From contig JAZNGA010000008.1 in assembly GCA_045576235.1 (NCBI GenBank), positions 1 to 55,517 on the forward strand: 55,517 nt of DNA. Reading direction: 5' to 3'. This document shows, one piece after another, positions 40,839 to 50,211 of this stretch. The notes beneath the pieces were generated by a model. The model worked only from the letters and a program-made list of their open reading frames with translations, did no database searches and was not told the DNA's origin. The stretch is from SIG437 sp045576235. Its GTDB lineage: Bacteria; Bacillota; Clostridia; UBA1381; UBA9506. Both the position numbers and the translations under genes were made by a program. Position 1 is the stretch's first letter. The number at the start of each line of letters is the position of its first letter.

Positions 40839-42911
40839 TTATTTCTCTTCATATCCGCAAGCCTCATTAATGCAGTAAATCTTTTTACCTTTGCCTGTTT
40901 TCTTAAAGAGAATTCCTCCGCAATCGGGGCACTTCTTCAAAGCAGGTGCATCCCACGACATAAAGTCACATTTGGGATTTTTCTCACAACCATAATAAAC
41001 CTTGCCGCGCTTTGATTTCTTCTCTAAAATCTTTGCTCCGCATTTAGGGCAATTCTCCCCTGTTTCTGTCACAATAGGCTTTGCATTTCTGCATTCAGGA
41101 AAGCCGGGACAAGCTAAAAACTTACCAAATCTGCCCATTTTATAGACCATGTTTCTTCCGCATTTATCGCAAATCACATCAGAAACCTCGTCTTCAATTT
41201 TAATCTTTGCAATTTCTGTCTCTGCTTTTTTGAGCTCCGATTCAAACGGTGCATAGAATTCATCAATAATTTTAACCCAGTCAATCTCTCCGCCTTCAAC
41301 AGAGTCCAAATTCTTTTCCATATCTGCGGTGAACTCAATTCCGACAATATCTTTAAAATATTGAAGCATAATGTCTGTGACAACTTTTCCGAGCTCTGTC
41401 GGATAAAGCTGCTTTTTCTCTCTTCCGACATAGCCCCTTTGAGTTATTGTCGTTATCGTAGGCGCATATGTGCTCGGTCTTCCGATGCCCTTTTCCTCTA
41501 ACGCCTTAACGAGCGTTGCCTCAGTATATCTCATGGGCGGCTGAGTGAAATTCTGCTCTCCTCCAATGCTTTTTAATTCCACTTCATCACCACAGGAAAG
41601 AAGCGGAAGGAGCATCTCCTTTTCTTCTCCGTCATCATCTCTTCCCTCGACATATAATGTGGTGAATCCTTTGAATTTAATTTTAGAGCCTGTTGCCTTA
41701 AAGAGATATTCTCCTGCTTTTATGTCAAGGCTTCTCGTTTCATAGATTACCGCCGTCATCTGACACGCAACAAATCTGTCCCATATCAGCTTATAGAGCT
41801 TATATAAATCTCCTGAAAGAACTCCCTTTAAATCGGCAGGATAAATATCAGGATATGTCGGTCTTATGGCTTCGTGAGCATCCTGAGAATTTCTCTTTGA
41901 CTTATAGACCTGAGCGCTTTTCGGAAGATATGCCGCGCCATATTTTGAAGCTATCAGCTCGCGCACTGATGTAAGCGCCTCGTTTGAAATTCGGAGTGAG
42001 TCCGTTCTCATATATGTTATGAGTCCGACAGTCCCTTTTCCCGGGACTTCAACACCTTCATAGAGCTGTTGAGCGGCTGACATCGTTCTTTTAACGGTGA
42101 AGCCGAGCTTTCTTGCTGCCTCCTGCTGAAGCGTGCTCGTCGTAAACGGAGGAGCAGGCTTTCTCGTTTTTTCACCCTGATTAACATCAGAGATGATAAA
42201 TTTCTCACCTTTAACATCACTAACTATTTTGTTTGCTATAGTCTCCGTCGTCACCTTAAGCTTTTTTCCGCCTTTTCCATAAAAGGATGCGGTGAATTCA
42301 TCGCCTGTTTTCCCATAGGAGATGGTGGCATCAATGTTCCAGAATTCTTCAGGAACGAAGCTGTCAATCTCATTTTCTCTGTCGCAGACAAGCCTTGTTG
42401 CAACTGACTGAACTCTGCCTGCAGACAAGCCTTTTTTAACTTTTTTCCACAAAATCGGGCTTATCGTGTAGCCAACAATTCTGTCTAAAACTCTTCTCGC
42501 CTGCTGCGCATCAACTAAGTCCTTATCAATCACCCTCGGCTCTTTAATTGCATTCTGCACCGCATTTTTAGTTATTTCATTAAAGGTTATTCTGCATTTT
42601 TCGCCGTCATCTATTCCCAAAAGGTCGGCTAAATGCCACGAAATCGCTTCTCCCTCGCGGTCAGGGTCAGTTGCAAGATAGACTTTTTTAGCATCCTTTG
42701 CAGCTTTTTTCAGTTTGGCAATCAAATCGCCCTTGCCTCTTATAGTAATATATTTTGGTTCAAATCCGTTTTCAAGGTCAATTCCCATCTGACTTTTCGG
42801 AAGGTCGCGCACATGCCCCTGAGATGCAATCACGCTATAGGACTTTCCCAAATATTGTTTTATTGTCTTTGCCTTTGCCGGCGACTCCACTATAACTAAA
42901 TTATTCGCCAC
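40839..42911 (-). CDS. topA: DNA topoisomerase I
   Basis: Predicted 690 aa. The TOPRIM domain opens VIVESPAKAKTIKQYLG with ATDPDREGEAISWHL. The catalytic Tyr is in GLITYMRTDSLRIS (about residue 296). Three C-terminal four-Cys zinc fingers occupy about 570-690, the first beginning CDKCGRNMVY and the others CPKCGAKILE and CPDCGGILFK. It relaxes negative supercoils. It lies just after dprA in the same direction, the standard dprA-topA order of Firmicutes. Confidence 0.98.
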   Translation of the reverse strand: MANNLVIVESPAKAKTIKQYLGKSYSVIASQGHVRDLPKSQMGIDLENGFEPKYITIRGKGDLIAKLKKAAKDAKKVYLATDPDREGEAISWHLADLLGIDDGEKCRITFNEITKNAVQNAIKEPRVIDKDLVDAQQARRVLDRIVGYTISPILWKKVKKGLSAGRVQSVATRLVCDRENEIDSFVPEEFWNIDATISYGKTGDEFTASFYGKGGKKLKVTTETIANKIVSDVKGEKFIISDVNQGEKTRKPAPPFTTSTLQQEAARKLGFTVKRTMSAAQQLYEGVEVPGKGTVGLITYMRTDSLRISNEALTSVRELIASKYGAAYLPKSAQVYKSKRNSQDAHEAIRPTYPDIYPADLKGVLSGDLYKLYKLIWDRFVACQMTAVIYETRSLDIKAGEYLFKATGSKIKFKGFTTLYVEGRDDDGEEKEMLLPLLSCGDEVELKSIGGEQNFTQPPMRYTEATLVKALEEKGIGRPSTYAPTITTITQRGYVGREKKQLYPTELGKVVTDIMLQYFKDIVGIEFTADMEKNLDSVEGGEIDWVKIIDEFYAPFESELKKAETEIAKIKIEDEVSDVICDKCGRNMVYKMGRFGKFLACPGFPECRNAKPIVTETGENCPKCGAKILEKKSKRGKVYYGCEKNPKCDFMSWDAPALKKCPDCGGILFKKTGKGKKIYCINEACGYEEK

Positions 42912-42939
42912 CTTTTATCAAGTCCTTTCTCTTAATAAT

Positions 42940-44085
42940 CTATATGCTCAAGGAAAACATCATTCCAGGATAAGATTTAATCATCCCCAAAATTTCAAGC
43001 ATAATCATAATTCCCGAAAGCTCATCTGCAGAAATTCCTGTCTTTTCCATAATTATATCAATATGCATCGGCACAGAAGACATAGCTTTTAAAATTTTCT
43101 TTTCAGTTTCAGATAAGCTCTTATATTTTTCATTATATAAATAAATCTCTTCCTTGCTTTCCTTTTCTTCCTTTATTAAATGCTTCTTCTTTTTTAAAAC
43201 ATCCTGATATGCCACGCTGAACTCATCGGAAATCGTTTTTGCATCTAAAGCCATCTTTGCACCAAAGCGGGCAATCAATATGTTAGAGCCTTCCGACTCC
43301 TTGCGCGTTATGTTTCCGGGAACTGCATAAACATCTTTGTTTTGCTCCATTGCAATTGATGCAGTTATGAGCGCACCGCTCTTTAGAGGAGCCTCGGTCA
43401 CAACTGTCGCAACGCTGAGCGCGCTTAAAATTCTGTTTCTTTGAGGAAAGTTTTCTTTTAAGGGCGGAAAACCGGGAGGAAATTCCGACAAAACAATTCC
43501 TTTAGCGCAAATGTCCTCCATCAGCTTTATATTTTCTGAAGGATATGTGACATCAACTCCGCATCCTAAAACGGCGACAGTTTTACCTGAAACTGAAAGT
43601 GCCGCTCTGTTTGCGATGGCGTCAATTCCCCTTGCCATTCCGCTCACAATCGTAAATCCTTCTATAGCAAGCTCTTTTGAGAGCTTTTCCGTGACAAATG
43701 CTCCATAATCTGTCGGCTCTCTTGTTCCGACAATCGTGATGCAAACCTGCTCATTAAGGTTTAATTTTTCCTGAGATTTCACATATAATACATATGGCGG
43801 ATCGTAAATATCCTTTAATTTCAAAGGATAAAAAGCAGAGTCGAATGTCAAAATGGTTATATCCTTTTCGCCGCACTCATCAAAGACCTTCTCTGCTTCT
43901 TTCAGGCTTTTGTCTGAAAGCGCTAAAATGTCCTTATCTGAAATCTTCGGAATCTGTAAAAAGTCTGCTTCTTCGGCATTATAAATATCTTCTACCGAAT
44001 CAAATTTTTCAAGCAGAGAGCTGATTTTAGAGCTTGAAATTCCTCTCTTCAAAGTCAGCCACAGCCACAATTTGATTCCTTCCAT
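42940..44085 (-). CDS. dprA: DNA-processing protein DprA
   Basis: Predicted 381 aa. An N-terminal helix-hairpin-helix-like region (about 1-65), then the Rossmann domain with TIVGTREPTDYGAFVTEKL, VSGMARGIDAIANRAAL, GCGVDVTYPSEN and FPQRNRILSALS, and a C-terminal winged-helix domain (about 310-375). DprA loads RecA on incoming single strands in transformation. ATG 44085 follows GGAGG. Its presence does not prove competence, because dprA is very widely kept, but it would be needed for DNA delivered by a gene-transfer-agent route. It precedes topA by about 28 bases. Confidence 0.96.
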   Translation of the reverse strand: MEGIKLWLWLTLKRGISSSKISSLLEKFDSVEDIYNAEEADFLQIPKISDKDILALSDKSLKEAEKVFDECGEKDITILTFDSAFYPLKLKDIYDPPYVLYVKSQEKLNLNEQVCITIVGTREPTDYGAFVTEKLSKELAIEGFTIVSGMARGIDAIANRAALSVSGKTVAVLGCGVDVTYPSENIKLMEDICAKGIVLSEFPPGFPPLKENFPQRNRILSALSVATVVTEAPLKSGALITASIAMEQNKDVYAVPGNITRKESEGSNILIARFGAKMALDAKTISDEFSVAYQDVLKKKKHLIKEEKESKEEIYLYNEKYKSLSETEKKILKAMSSVPMHIDIIMEKTGISADELSGIMIMLEILGMIKSYPGMMFSLSI

Positions 44086-44222
44086 ATTATTCCTCCAAAG
44101 CATACTTACCTATATAACACTACTACAAATTTTATCTCTTGTAAAGAGTTTTTTCCTAAAAAATATATTTTTTTTAATTTTAAATGTAATAAACATTTAA
44201 TAATCATTTGAGTTCTGACCTA

Positions 44223-44251
44223 TTGACAACCCACCCTAAAGATAATATAAT
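44223..44251 (+). promoter_or_regulatory. Promoter of the ABC exporter gene
   Basis: TTGACA (44223-44228), 17-base spacer, TATAAT (44246-44251): full consensus. Confidence 0.9.
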
Positions 44252-44297
44252 ACAATAAAATCAGACTGAAAAAATTTTTAGAAAGGGCGTTCATATT

Positions 44298-46124
44298 ATG
44301 AAAAAAATGCATGAGAATGAAGGCACTAATCAGACTCTGAATGAAAACGAATCAAAAAAAGAGGTTAAGTTCTGGCCCACCCTGCTTAAGTTTGCAAGAG
44401 GCGAAAAACACCATCTCCTTGTCGCCTTGATTTTATCTGTCATAACAGGCGTGGTGGTTGCTCTCCAGCCTCTCGTGATTAGATACATAGTCGATGAAGG
44501 CATCTCGGCTGTTGATAAGCCTGACGATTTAAGACTTAAGATTGCCGGCTTTTTCTGTATAATATATGTCATAATCTCTGTAATCAGAGTTGCTTGCTGG
44601 GCTGTGGGCTATAACCACACGCTAAAGGCGCTTGAGGGAACAGTTTTTAAAATTCGTTCAAGCTTTTTCTATCATGTTGAGCATCTTTGTATGCGCTTCC
44701 ATGAAAAGATTTCAGCAGGCGAGTTATATAACAGCCTCATGGGAACGCCCATAGAAAACATCAAAAGCTATCTTCAGAGCATGGTCTTAAACATTCCCTA
44801 TCAGAGCGTTTCCTTTGTGATTTCTCTCACCGCTCTTTTGACATATGACTGGCTACTCACACTGGTCTTAGTCGGTGTTGTGGCAACCATGATAACCTTT
44901 AACAGACTTTCGAGAAAGAGAGTGCGTATGCTCTCCCGCGAATATCTCAAAAAAGAGGCAGAAACAAGTAAATATGTGACAGATGTGCTTCACGGAATGG
45001 ACGCAATCAAGCTCTATGCCATAGAAGATGATGTCTTCAAAACCTTCAACGACTATGTCCGAATGATAAGAAACGAAGGAATCAGACTCATTTATTCGCG
45101 CTATGCAGAAGGAATAAAGCCTGAGCTTGCAAACTTCATAGGAACAGCTCTCATCTATTTTGTCGGCGCAATTTCCTGCATCTACAGAGGCGTCTCAACA
45201 GGAACGCTGTTTGCTTTCATTTCGAGTATGTCAATAATTTTAACAACGCTTTCCTCGTGGCTGAATATCGGGCTTTCCCGCCAGAGCGCAGAGGCTGGTT
45301 TAAATAAGGTTATGGACATCTTAAATTCCGAGTCGTCAACGCCTGAGGTTGAGCTTGGAAAAAAACGCAGCACAGATGTTGAAAAAAGGTCAACTCAAAG
45401 AGACAACAAGCCTTGCATCGAGTTTAAAAATGTTGAGTTTGCCTATGCGGAAACTCCTGTTTATAAAAATCTGTCGTGCTCCATCGGCTATAATGAAAGC
45501 ATCGGTCTCGTTGGCTCATCAGGCAGCGGCAAGAGCACCTTCACCAAGCTTATAATGCGTCTTTACGATGTACAAAACGGTGAGATTACAATTCACGGAA
45601 GAAATGTCAAGGACTATCAGCTCCACGACCTGAGAATGACCTTTGGCGTCGTTCCGCAGAATCCATTCATCTTCCAGGGCTCAATTATGGATAACATCAG
45701 AATTGCACGACCAAATTGCGAAAACATCGACATCATCAACGCCATGGAAATCGCCCATGTCCACGAATTTGTCAATGAGCTCCCAAAAGGATGGCACACG
45801 ATAATCGGCGACGGCGGCTTAAACCTTTCAGGCGGACAGAAGCAGAGAATTGCCATTGCCCGTGCTGTTTTAGGAAACCCCGACATTTTAATATTTGACG
45901 AAGCAACATCAGCTTTAGATAACATCTCCGAGCGCCACATTCAGCAGGCAATGGAAACGCTTATGAAAAACCACACAGTCATAATTGTCGCTCACAGACT
46001 GTCAACAATCAAAAATGTTGACAGAATTATGGTTTTTGACAAAGGCGAAATTGTCGAACAGGGCTCATATGATGAGCTTGCAGCAATAGAGGGCGGAATG
46101 TTTGCAAATCTTCTTAATAATTAA
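44298..46124 (+). CDS. ABC-type exporter, fused membrane and ATPase domains
   Basis: Predicted 608 aa. The N-terminal half has six membrane helices (about 40-340). The ATPase domain begins near 370 with Walker A GLVGSSGSGKSTFTKLI, Q-loop VVPQNPFIFQGSI, signature LNLSGGQKQRIAIARAV, Walker B ILIFDEATSALD and switch VAHRLS. It is a half-transporter that would work as a homodimer, the MsbA/Sav1866 type, or with an unseen partner. The substrate is unknown. It has a strong own promoter and terminator and is transcribed alone. Confidence 0.95.
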   Translation: MKKMHENEGTNQTLNENESKKEVKFWPTLLKFARGEKHHLLVALILSVITGVVVALQPLVIRYIVDEGISAVDKPDDLRLKIAGFFCIIYVIISVIRVACWAVGYNHTLKALEGTVFKIRSSFFYHVEHLCMRFHEKISAGELYNSLMGTPIENIKSYLQSMVLNIPYQSVSFVISLTALLTYDWLLTLVLVGVVATMITFNRLSRKRVRMLSREYLKKEAETSKYVTDVLHGMDAIKLYAIEDDVFKTFNDYVRMIRNEGIRLIYSRYAEGIKPELANFIGTALIYFVGAISCIYRGVSTGTLFAFISSMSIILTTLSSWLNIGLSRQSAEAGLNKVMDILNSESSTPEVELGKKRSTDVEKRSTQRDNKPCIEFKNVEFAYAETPVYKNLSCSIGYNESIGLVGSSGSGKSTFTKLIMRLYDVQNGEITIHGRNVKDYQLHDLRMTFGVVPQNPFIFQGSIMDNIRIARPNCENIDIINAMEIAHVHEFVNELPKGWHTIIGDGGLNLSGGQKQRIAIARAVLGNPDILIFDEATSALDNISERHIQQAMETLMKNHTVIIVAHRLSTIKNVDRIMVFDKGEIVEQGSYDELAAIEGGMFANLLNN

Positions 46125-46138
46125 TCGACAAAAATTAT

Positions 46139-46180
46139 GGCTGTAGCAAAATAAATCTATTTTGCTGCAGCCCTTTTTTT
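46139..46180 (+). terminator. Terminator of the ABC exporter gene
   Basis: GGCTGTAGCAAAATA (46139-46153) pairs with TATTTTGCTGCAGCC (46159-46173) with one G/A-type mismatch and is followed by a long T-tract. Confidence 0.9.
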
Positions 46181-46297
46181 TCTATCAGATTTATTCTTTA
46201 TGGTTTACTGCACTTCACCGTCTGACAACAGAATCTCGTCACAGGTCACGCCCACAGTGTGCTGAAAGAGAAGCCTTTAAAAATATATATCATCAGC

Positions 46298-46426
46298 CTT
46301 CTCCACAAAGCCCTCCTTGCCTAAAGGAGGGGGGACCGCTTGCGGTGGGAGGATTTTGGGAGAGAAGGACCGTCGTAGACAGTGGAATGATTCCGGAAGA
46401 TGGCGACGCAGCCGACGGATGAGGTG
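46298..46426. repeat. Complex interspersed palindromic repeat
   Basis: It includes the hairpins CCTCCTT/AAGGAGG (46312-46318/46324-46330) and ACCGC/GCGGT (46335-46339/46342-46346). A CCTTCTCC start near 46298 could pair with GGAGAGAAGG-type sequence near 46368, and the block ends in GATGAGGTGG. It resembles the shorter repeat at 21605-21647. Such elements are frequent between Clostridia genes. Confidence 0.5.
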
Positions 46427-46448
46427 GAACGAACTTTTTTTGCATCAC

Positions 46449-47162
46449 TTAATATAGTCTCATCCTATCATTTTTTCTGACCTTCAAAAGCTCGCAGAAC
46501 ATATTTAAGCTATCCCTCAAAACGCTAATCTTCGAGCCTTCCTTATCGTGCGAAAGCTCAACGCAAACACGCTCAATTTTCATGCCATATTTTTTAGCAA
46601 GAAAGAAAATTTCAACATCAAACCCCCAGCCTTCGAGCCTTCCTTTTGAAAAGATTTTTTTAGCGCTCTCTGCTTTAAAGCCTTTAAAACCGCATTGAGT
46701 GTCTTCCTCCCAAATGCCGAGCACAATTTTAACCATGAGCGAAAAGCCTTTTGAGAAAAAAGTTCTATACCACGGATATTTCTTTCCGTTTTTCGCCTGC
46801 TCTCTTTTTCCCAAAACAACATCTGCTCCCGTTTTTTCAAAAACTTCAGCCGCAACCTCAACATTTTCTATTCCATAGGGCATATCAGCATCCGTGAAAA
46901 AAACATGGTCCCCCACGGCATTTTCCACGCCAAATTTCACAGCTCCGCCCTTTCCTCTGTTTTTTTCATATGTCAGCACCTTAAGACAAGGCATATTTTC
47001 CTGATATTTTTTCAAAAGCAAAAGCGTGTCATCTGTGCTCCCGTCATCTACAACTATCATCTCAAATTCAGAAAATGTCTTTTGCATATAGTCATAAAAC
47101 ACTTCTAAAGTCTTCCCAATTCTGTTTTCTTCATTATATGCAGGAATTATGAGCGACAACAT
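46449..47162 (-). CDS. Family 2 glycosyltransferase (dolichol-phosphate glucosyltransferase type)
   Basis: Predicted 237 aa beginning MLSLIIPAYNEENRIGKTLE. The metal-binding FTDADMPYGIENVEV and EEDTQCGFKGFKAE stretches are typical of the Alg5-like GT2 group that makes polyprenyl-phosphate-glucose. The C-terminus LEGWGFDVEIFFLAKKYGMKIE and final RDSLNMFCELLKVRK fit this group as well. It lacks a membrane domain. GGGGGAG precedes ATG 47162; the upstream in-frame opening at 47216 lies within a palindromic patch and is rejected. No flippase gene is adjacent, unlike the trio at 518-3390. Confidence 0.85.
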   Translation of the reverse strand: MLSLIIPAYNEENRIGKTLEVFYDYMQKTFSEFEMIVVDDGSTDDTLLLLKKYQENMPCLKVLTYEKNRGKGGAVKFGVENAVGDHVFFTDADMPYGIENVEVAAEVFEKTGADVVLGKREQAKNGKKYPWYRTFFSKGFSLMVKIVLGIWEEDTQCGFKGFKAESAKKIFSKGRLEGWGFDVEIFFLAKKYGMKIERVCVELSHDKEGSKISVLRDSLNMFCELLKVRKNDRMRLY

Positions 47163-47197
47163 AAAATCTCCCCCAAACTTAAAATCGTGCCTCTGAA

Positions 47198-47276
47198 TGC
47201 ATTTTAAAATGCACAAAGAAGAGCTTTGCGCGCTTTAAAATGCATACGCGTGTGCTTAAAAAAGCACACGCGTATG
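47198..47276. repeat. Palindrome-rich gap between eno and the GT2 gene
   Basis: TGCATTTTAAAATGCA (47198-47213) is a perfect 16-bp palindrome. A perfect 15-bp hairpin follows, CATACGCGTGTGCTT (47243-47257) with AAGCACACGCGTATG (47262-47276), loop AAAA. The hairpin lies right after eno and probably ends or stabilises its transcript, though no T-tract follows it. Confidence 0.6.
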
Positions 47277-47292
47277 ATAAATAATTTAAATC

Positions 47293-48609
47293 TTATTTAT
47301 TCTTTAAGTTAAACCATGCATCAAGGCCAGGATACTGTGCATATTCACCGAGTTCTTCTTCAATTCTGAGTAACTGGTTATATTTTGCAACACGGTCTGT
47401 TCTTGACGGTGCGCCTGTCTTAATCTGTCCTGAGTTTGTTGCAACTGCAATGTCAGCGATTGTAGCATCTTCTGTCTCACCGCTTCTGTGTGATGTAACA
47501 GCTGTGTAGCCTGCGCGGTTAGCCATCTCGATAGCTTCTAATGTTTCTGTCAAGCTACCAATCTGGTTAACTTTGATGAGGATTGAGTTAGCAACGCCAA
47601 GGTCAATACCTTTTTTAAGTCTTTCAGTGTTTGTAACAAAAAGGTCGTCACCAACGAGCTGAATCTTGTCACCGAGTTTATCTGTGAGGATTTTCCAAGC
47701 ATCCCAGTCTTCTTCAGCAACACCATCTTCTAAAGAGATGATTGGATATTTGTTTGCAAGGTCTTCCCAATATGCAACCATTTCGTCTCTTGTCTTGAAG
47801 ATGTCTGTCTTCCAGAAATAGTAGCCGTCTTTGCCGATTTTCTTAGCTTCTTCATACATTTCTGTTGCAGCAGCGTCAATAGCAATTCTGAAATCGTCTC
47901 CGGGTTTGAAGCCTGCTTTTTCAACAGCCTCTAAGATAACCTGAATAGCTTCTTCATCGCTCTTTAAGTTAGGAGCAAATCCGCCTTCGTCACCAACAGC
48001 TGTGCTGTAGCCTTTAGCTTTTAAGACGCTCTTTAAGTTGTGGAAAACTTCTGCGCAGCTTCTTAAAGCTTCTCTGAATGATTTAGCGCCAACAGGCATA
48101 ATCATAAATTCCTGAATGTTAACAGAGTTGTCTGCGTGCTTACCGCCGTTTAAGATGTTCATCATCGGAACGGGGAGAATTCTTGTGTTGCATCCGCCGA
48201 TGTAGTTATAGAGGCTAACGCCTAAAGCTTCAGATGCAGCTTTAGCACAAGCAAGTGAAACGCCTAAGATTGCGTTTGCACCGAGTCTGCCTTTGTTCGG
48301 TGTGCCGTCTAATGCAATCATTGTCTTATCGATTGCAATCTGGTCTAAAACATTCATGCCGATAATAGCTTCTGCAATCTCGCCATTAACATTATCAACT
48401 GCATTTTCAACACCTTTTCCAAGGTATCTTGACTTGTCGCCGTCACGAAGCTCAACCGCTTCAAAAGCACCTGTTGATGCACCTGAAGGAACTGAAGCGC
48501 GGCCAACATAACCGTCCTCTGTGAACACTTCAACCTCAACTGTGGGATTTCCTCTTGAGTCCAAGATTTCTCTTGCAACTACATCAATAATTTCGATGTA
48601 CTGTTTCAT
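47293..48609 (-). CDS. eno: Enolase
   Basis: Predicted 438 aa, standard length. VREILDSRGNPTVEVEVFT at the start, GDEGGFAPNLKSDEEAI, SLEDGVAEEDWDAW with LVGDDLFVTNTERL, and ILIKVNQIGSLTET with SHRSGETED cover the metal ligands and the catalytic Lys/Glu pair. It converts 2-phosphoglycerate to phosphoenolpyruvate. Codon bias suggests very high expression. It is the last gene of the pgk-tpiA-gpmI-eno operon, 60 bases after gpmI, with AGGAGG before ATG 48609. Confidence 0.98.
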   Translation of the reverse strand: MKQYIEIIDVVAREILDSRGNPTVEVEVFTEDGYVGRASVPSGASTGAFEAVELRDGDKSRYLGKGVENAVDNVNGEIAEAIIGMNVLDQIAIDKTMIALDGTPNKGRLGANAILGVSLACAKAASEALGVSLYNYIGGCNTRILPVPMMNILNGGKHADNSVNIQEFMIMPVGAKSFREALRSCAEVFHNLKSVLKAKGYSTAVGDEGGFAPNLKSDEEAIQVILEAVEKAGFKPGDDFRIAIDAAATEMYEEAKKIGKDGYYFWKTDIFKTRDEMVAYWEDLANKYPIISLEDGVAEEDWDAWKILTDKLGDKIQLVGDDLFVTNTERLKKGIDLGVANSILIKVNQIGSLTETLEAIEMANRAGYTAVTSHRSGETEDATIADIAVATNSGQIKTGAPSRTDRVAKYNQLLRIEEELGEYAQYPGLDAWFNLKNK

Positions 48610-48669
48610 TGTTTTTTCCTCCTGATATTATAAAATATTTTTAAACTTTATTAAAATAAAATTTACTGA

Positions 48670-50190
48670 TTAAAACAGCGCCTTTCCCGTCATTTCTTCG
48701 GGCTGCGGAACGCCTAAGATTTTGAGCATTGTCGGAGCGATGTCAGCTAAGCATCCGCCCGCTTTAAGCTCAACCTCTTTTCCGCAAACGATAAACGGAA
48801 CGGGATTTGTTGAGTGAGCTGTGAATGTCTCATTCGTTTCAGGGTCTAACATCTGGTCAGCATTACCGTGGTCAGCAGTGATAAGCATAATTCCGCCCAT
48901 CTCGCTGACAGCGCCATAGACCTTGCCGACACATTCATCAACAGTCTCAACTGCTTTAACTGCGCAATCCATAAAACCTGTGTGACCAACCATATCGCAG
49001 TTTGCAAAGTTCAATATGATAACATCATAATCACCTGATTTAATTTTGGGAACTATCGCCTCTGTCACTTCATATGCGCTCATTTCAGGCTTTAAGTCAT
49101 ATGTCGCAACCTTCGGCGAACCAATCAAAACTCTGTCCTCGCCTTCTGAAACAGCTTCAACACCGCCGTTAAAGAAGAATGTCACATGAGCATATTTTTC
49201 AGTCTCTGCAATTCTTAATTGAGTCATGCCGAGCTTGCTTAAGTATTCTCCTAATGTGTTGTTTAAAGACTGCGGTTTAAACGCAACTGAAACATTAGGC
49301 ATCGTCTTGTCATATTGAGTCATGCAGACATAGAAAAGCTTCTTATAGTCTCTCTTAAAGCCATTAAACTCAGGGTCAACAAAAACTCTTGTGATTTCTC
49401 TTGCTCTGTCAGGTCTGAAGTTTGCAAAAATAACGCTGTCTCCCTCTTCAATTTTGCCTACGGGAGCGCCATTTTCGTAAATAACAACAGGAACAACAAA
49501 TTCGTCTGTGACCTCGCCTGAATATGACTGGCTGACTGCATCTTTCGCATCTTCTGCAATAACGCCCTTTCCGAGCGCCAAAGCATCATATGCCTTTTCA
49601 ACACGGTCCCAGCGGTTATCTCTGTCCATCGCATAATATCTGCCCATGACAGTCGCAATTTTGCCGACACCGATTTTTTCGAGCTCTTCTTCCGCTTCTG
49701 CCACATAGTCCTTGCCCGATGACGGAGGAACATCTCTTCCGTCTAAGATGCAGTGGAGATAAACCTTAGAAAGTCCTTCTCTTTTGCAGAGCTCAAAAAG
49801 AGCAAACATATGTGAATTATGGCTATGAACACCGCCATCTGATAAAAGCCCCATAACATGAAGCGCAGAATCATTCTTTTTGCAGTTCTCCACCGCCGCT
49901 TTAAATTCAGGATTTTCGAAGAAGTCTCCATCTTTGATAGATTTGGTTATTCTCGTCAGCTCCTGATAAACAATTCTTCCCGCACCAATGTTCGTGTGAC
50001 CGACTTCCGAATTTCCCATCTGCCCGTCAGGAAGTCCGACAGCCATTCCGCTTGCATCTAAAAGCGTGTTCGGGCAATTCTCAAAAAGCTTGTCTAAGTT
50101 CGGGGTTTTAGCAGCTTTAACTGCATTTCCGTTTTCAGCAGAATTGATGCCGAATCCGTCCATTATACATAATAAAAGTGGTTTTTTCAT
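48670..50190 (-). CDS. gpmI: 2,3-bisphosphoglycerate-independent phosphoglycerate mutase
   Basis: Predicted 506 aa of the alkaline-phosphatase superfamily. CIMDGFGIN at the N-terminus carries the first metal Asp. The phosphorylated Ser is in MGNSEVGHTNIGAGR (about residue 62). RPDRAREITRVF and ITADHGNADQM supply other metal ligands. It interconverts 3- and 2-phosphoglycerate with manganese. ATG 50190 follows GGAGAG; the frame opens at 50211, just after tpiA. In Bacillus this enzyme is pH- and metal-sensitive during sporulation. Confidence 0.97.
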   Translation of the reverse strand: MKKPLLLCIMDGFGINSAENGNAVKAAKTPNLDKLFENCPNTLLDASGMAVGLPDGQMGNSEVGHTNIGAGRIVYQELTRITKSIKDGDFFENPEFKAAVENCKKNDSALHVMGLLSDGGVHSHNSHMFALFELCKREGLSKVYLHCILDGRDVPPSSGKDYVAEAEEELEKIGVGKIATVMGRYYAMDRDNRWDRVEKAYDALALGKGVIAEDAKDAVSQSYSGEVTDEFVVPVVIYENGAPVGKIEEGDSVIFANFRPDRAREITRVFVDPEFNGFKRDYKKLFYVCMTQYDKTMPNVSVAFKPQSLNNTLGEYLSKLGMTQLRIAETEKYAHVTFFFNGGVEAVSEGEDRVLIGSPKVATYDLKPEMSAYEVTEAIVPKIKSGDYDVIILNFANCDMVGHTGFMDCAVKAVETVDECVGKVYGAVSEMGGIMLITADHGNADQMLDPETNETFTAHSTNPVPFIVCGKEVELKAGGCLADIAPTMLKILGVPQPEEMTGKALF

Positions 50191-50211
50191 TAAAAACTCT
50201 CCAATTAACAA

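Larger units (their letters stand above)
46125..46448. other. 324-base intergenic region between ABC exporter and GT2
   Basis: It contains a terminator (46139-46180) and a complex repeat (46298-46426). An open frame across 46162-46422 exists but reads through these repeats with low-complexity sequence and no ribosome site, so it is not called as a gene. Confidence 0.65.

Noticed and set aside
46162..46422. Open frame of 86 codons after the ABC exporter
   Set aside because: It runs across a terminator and palindromic repeats, has no ribosome site and shows no protein-like pattern.
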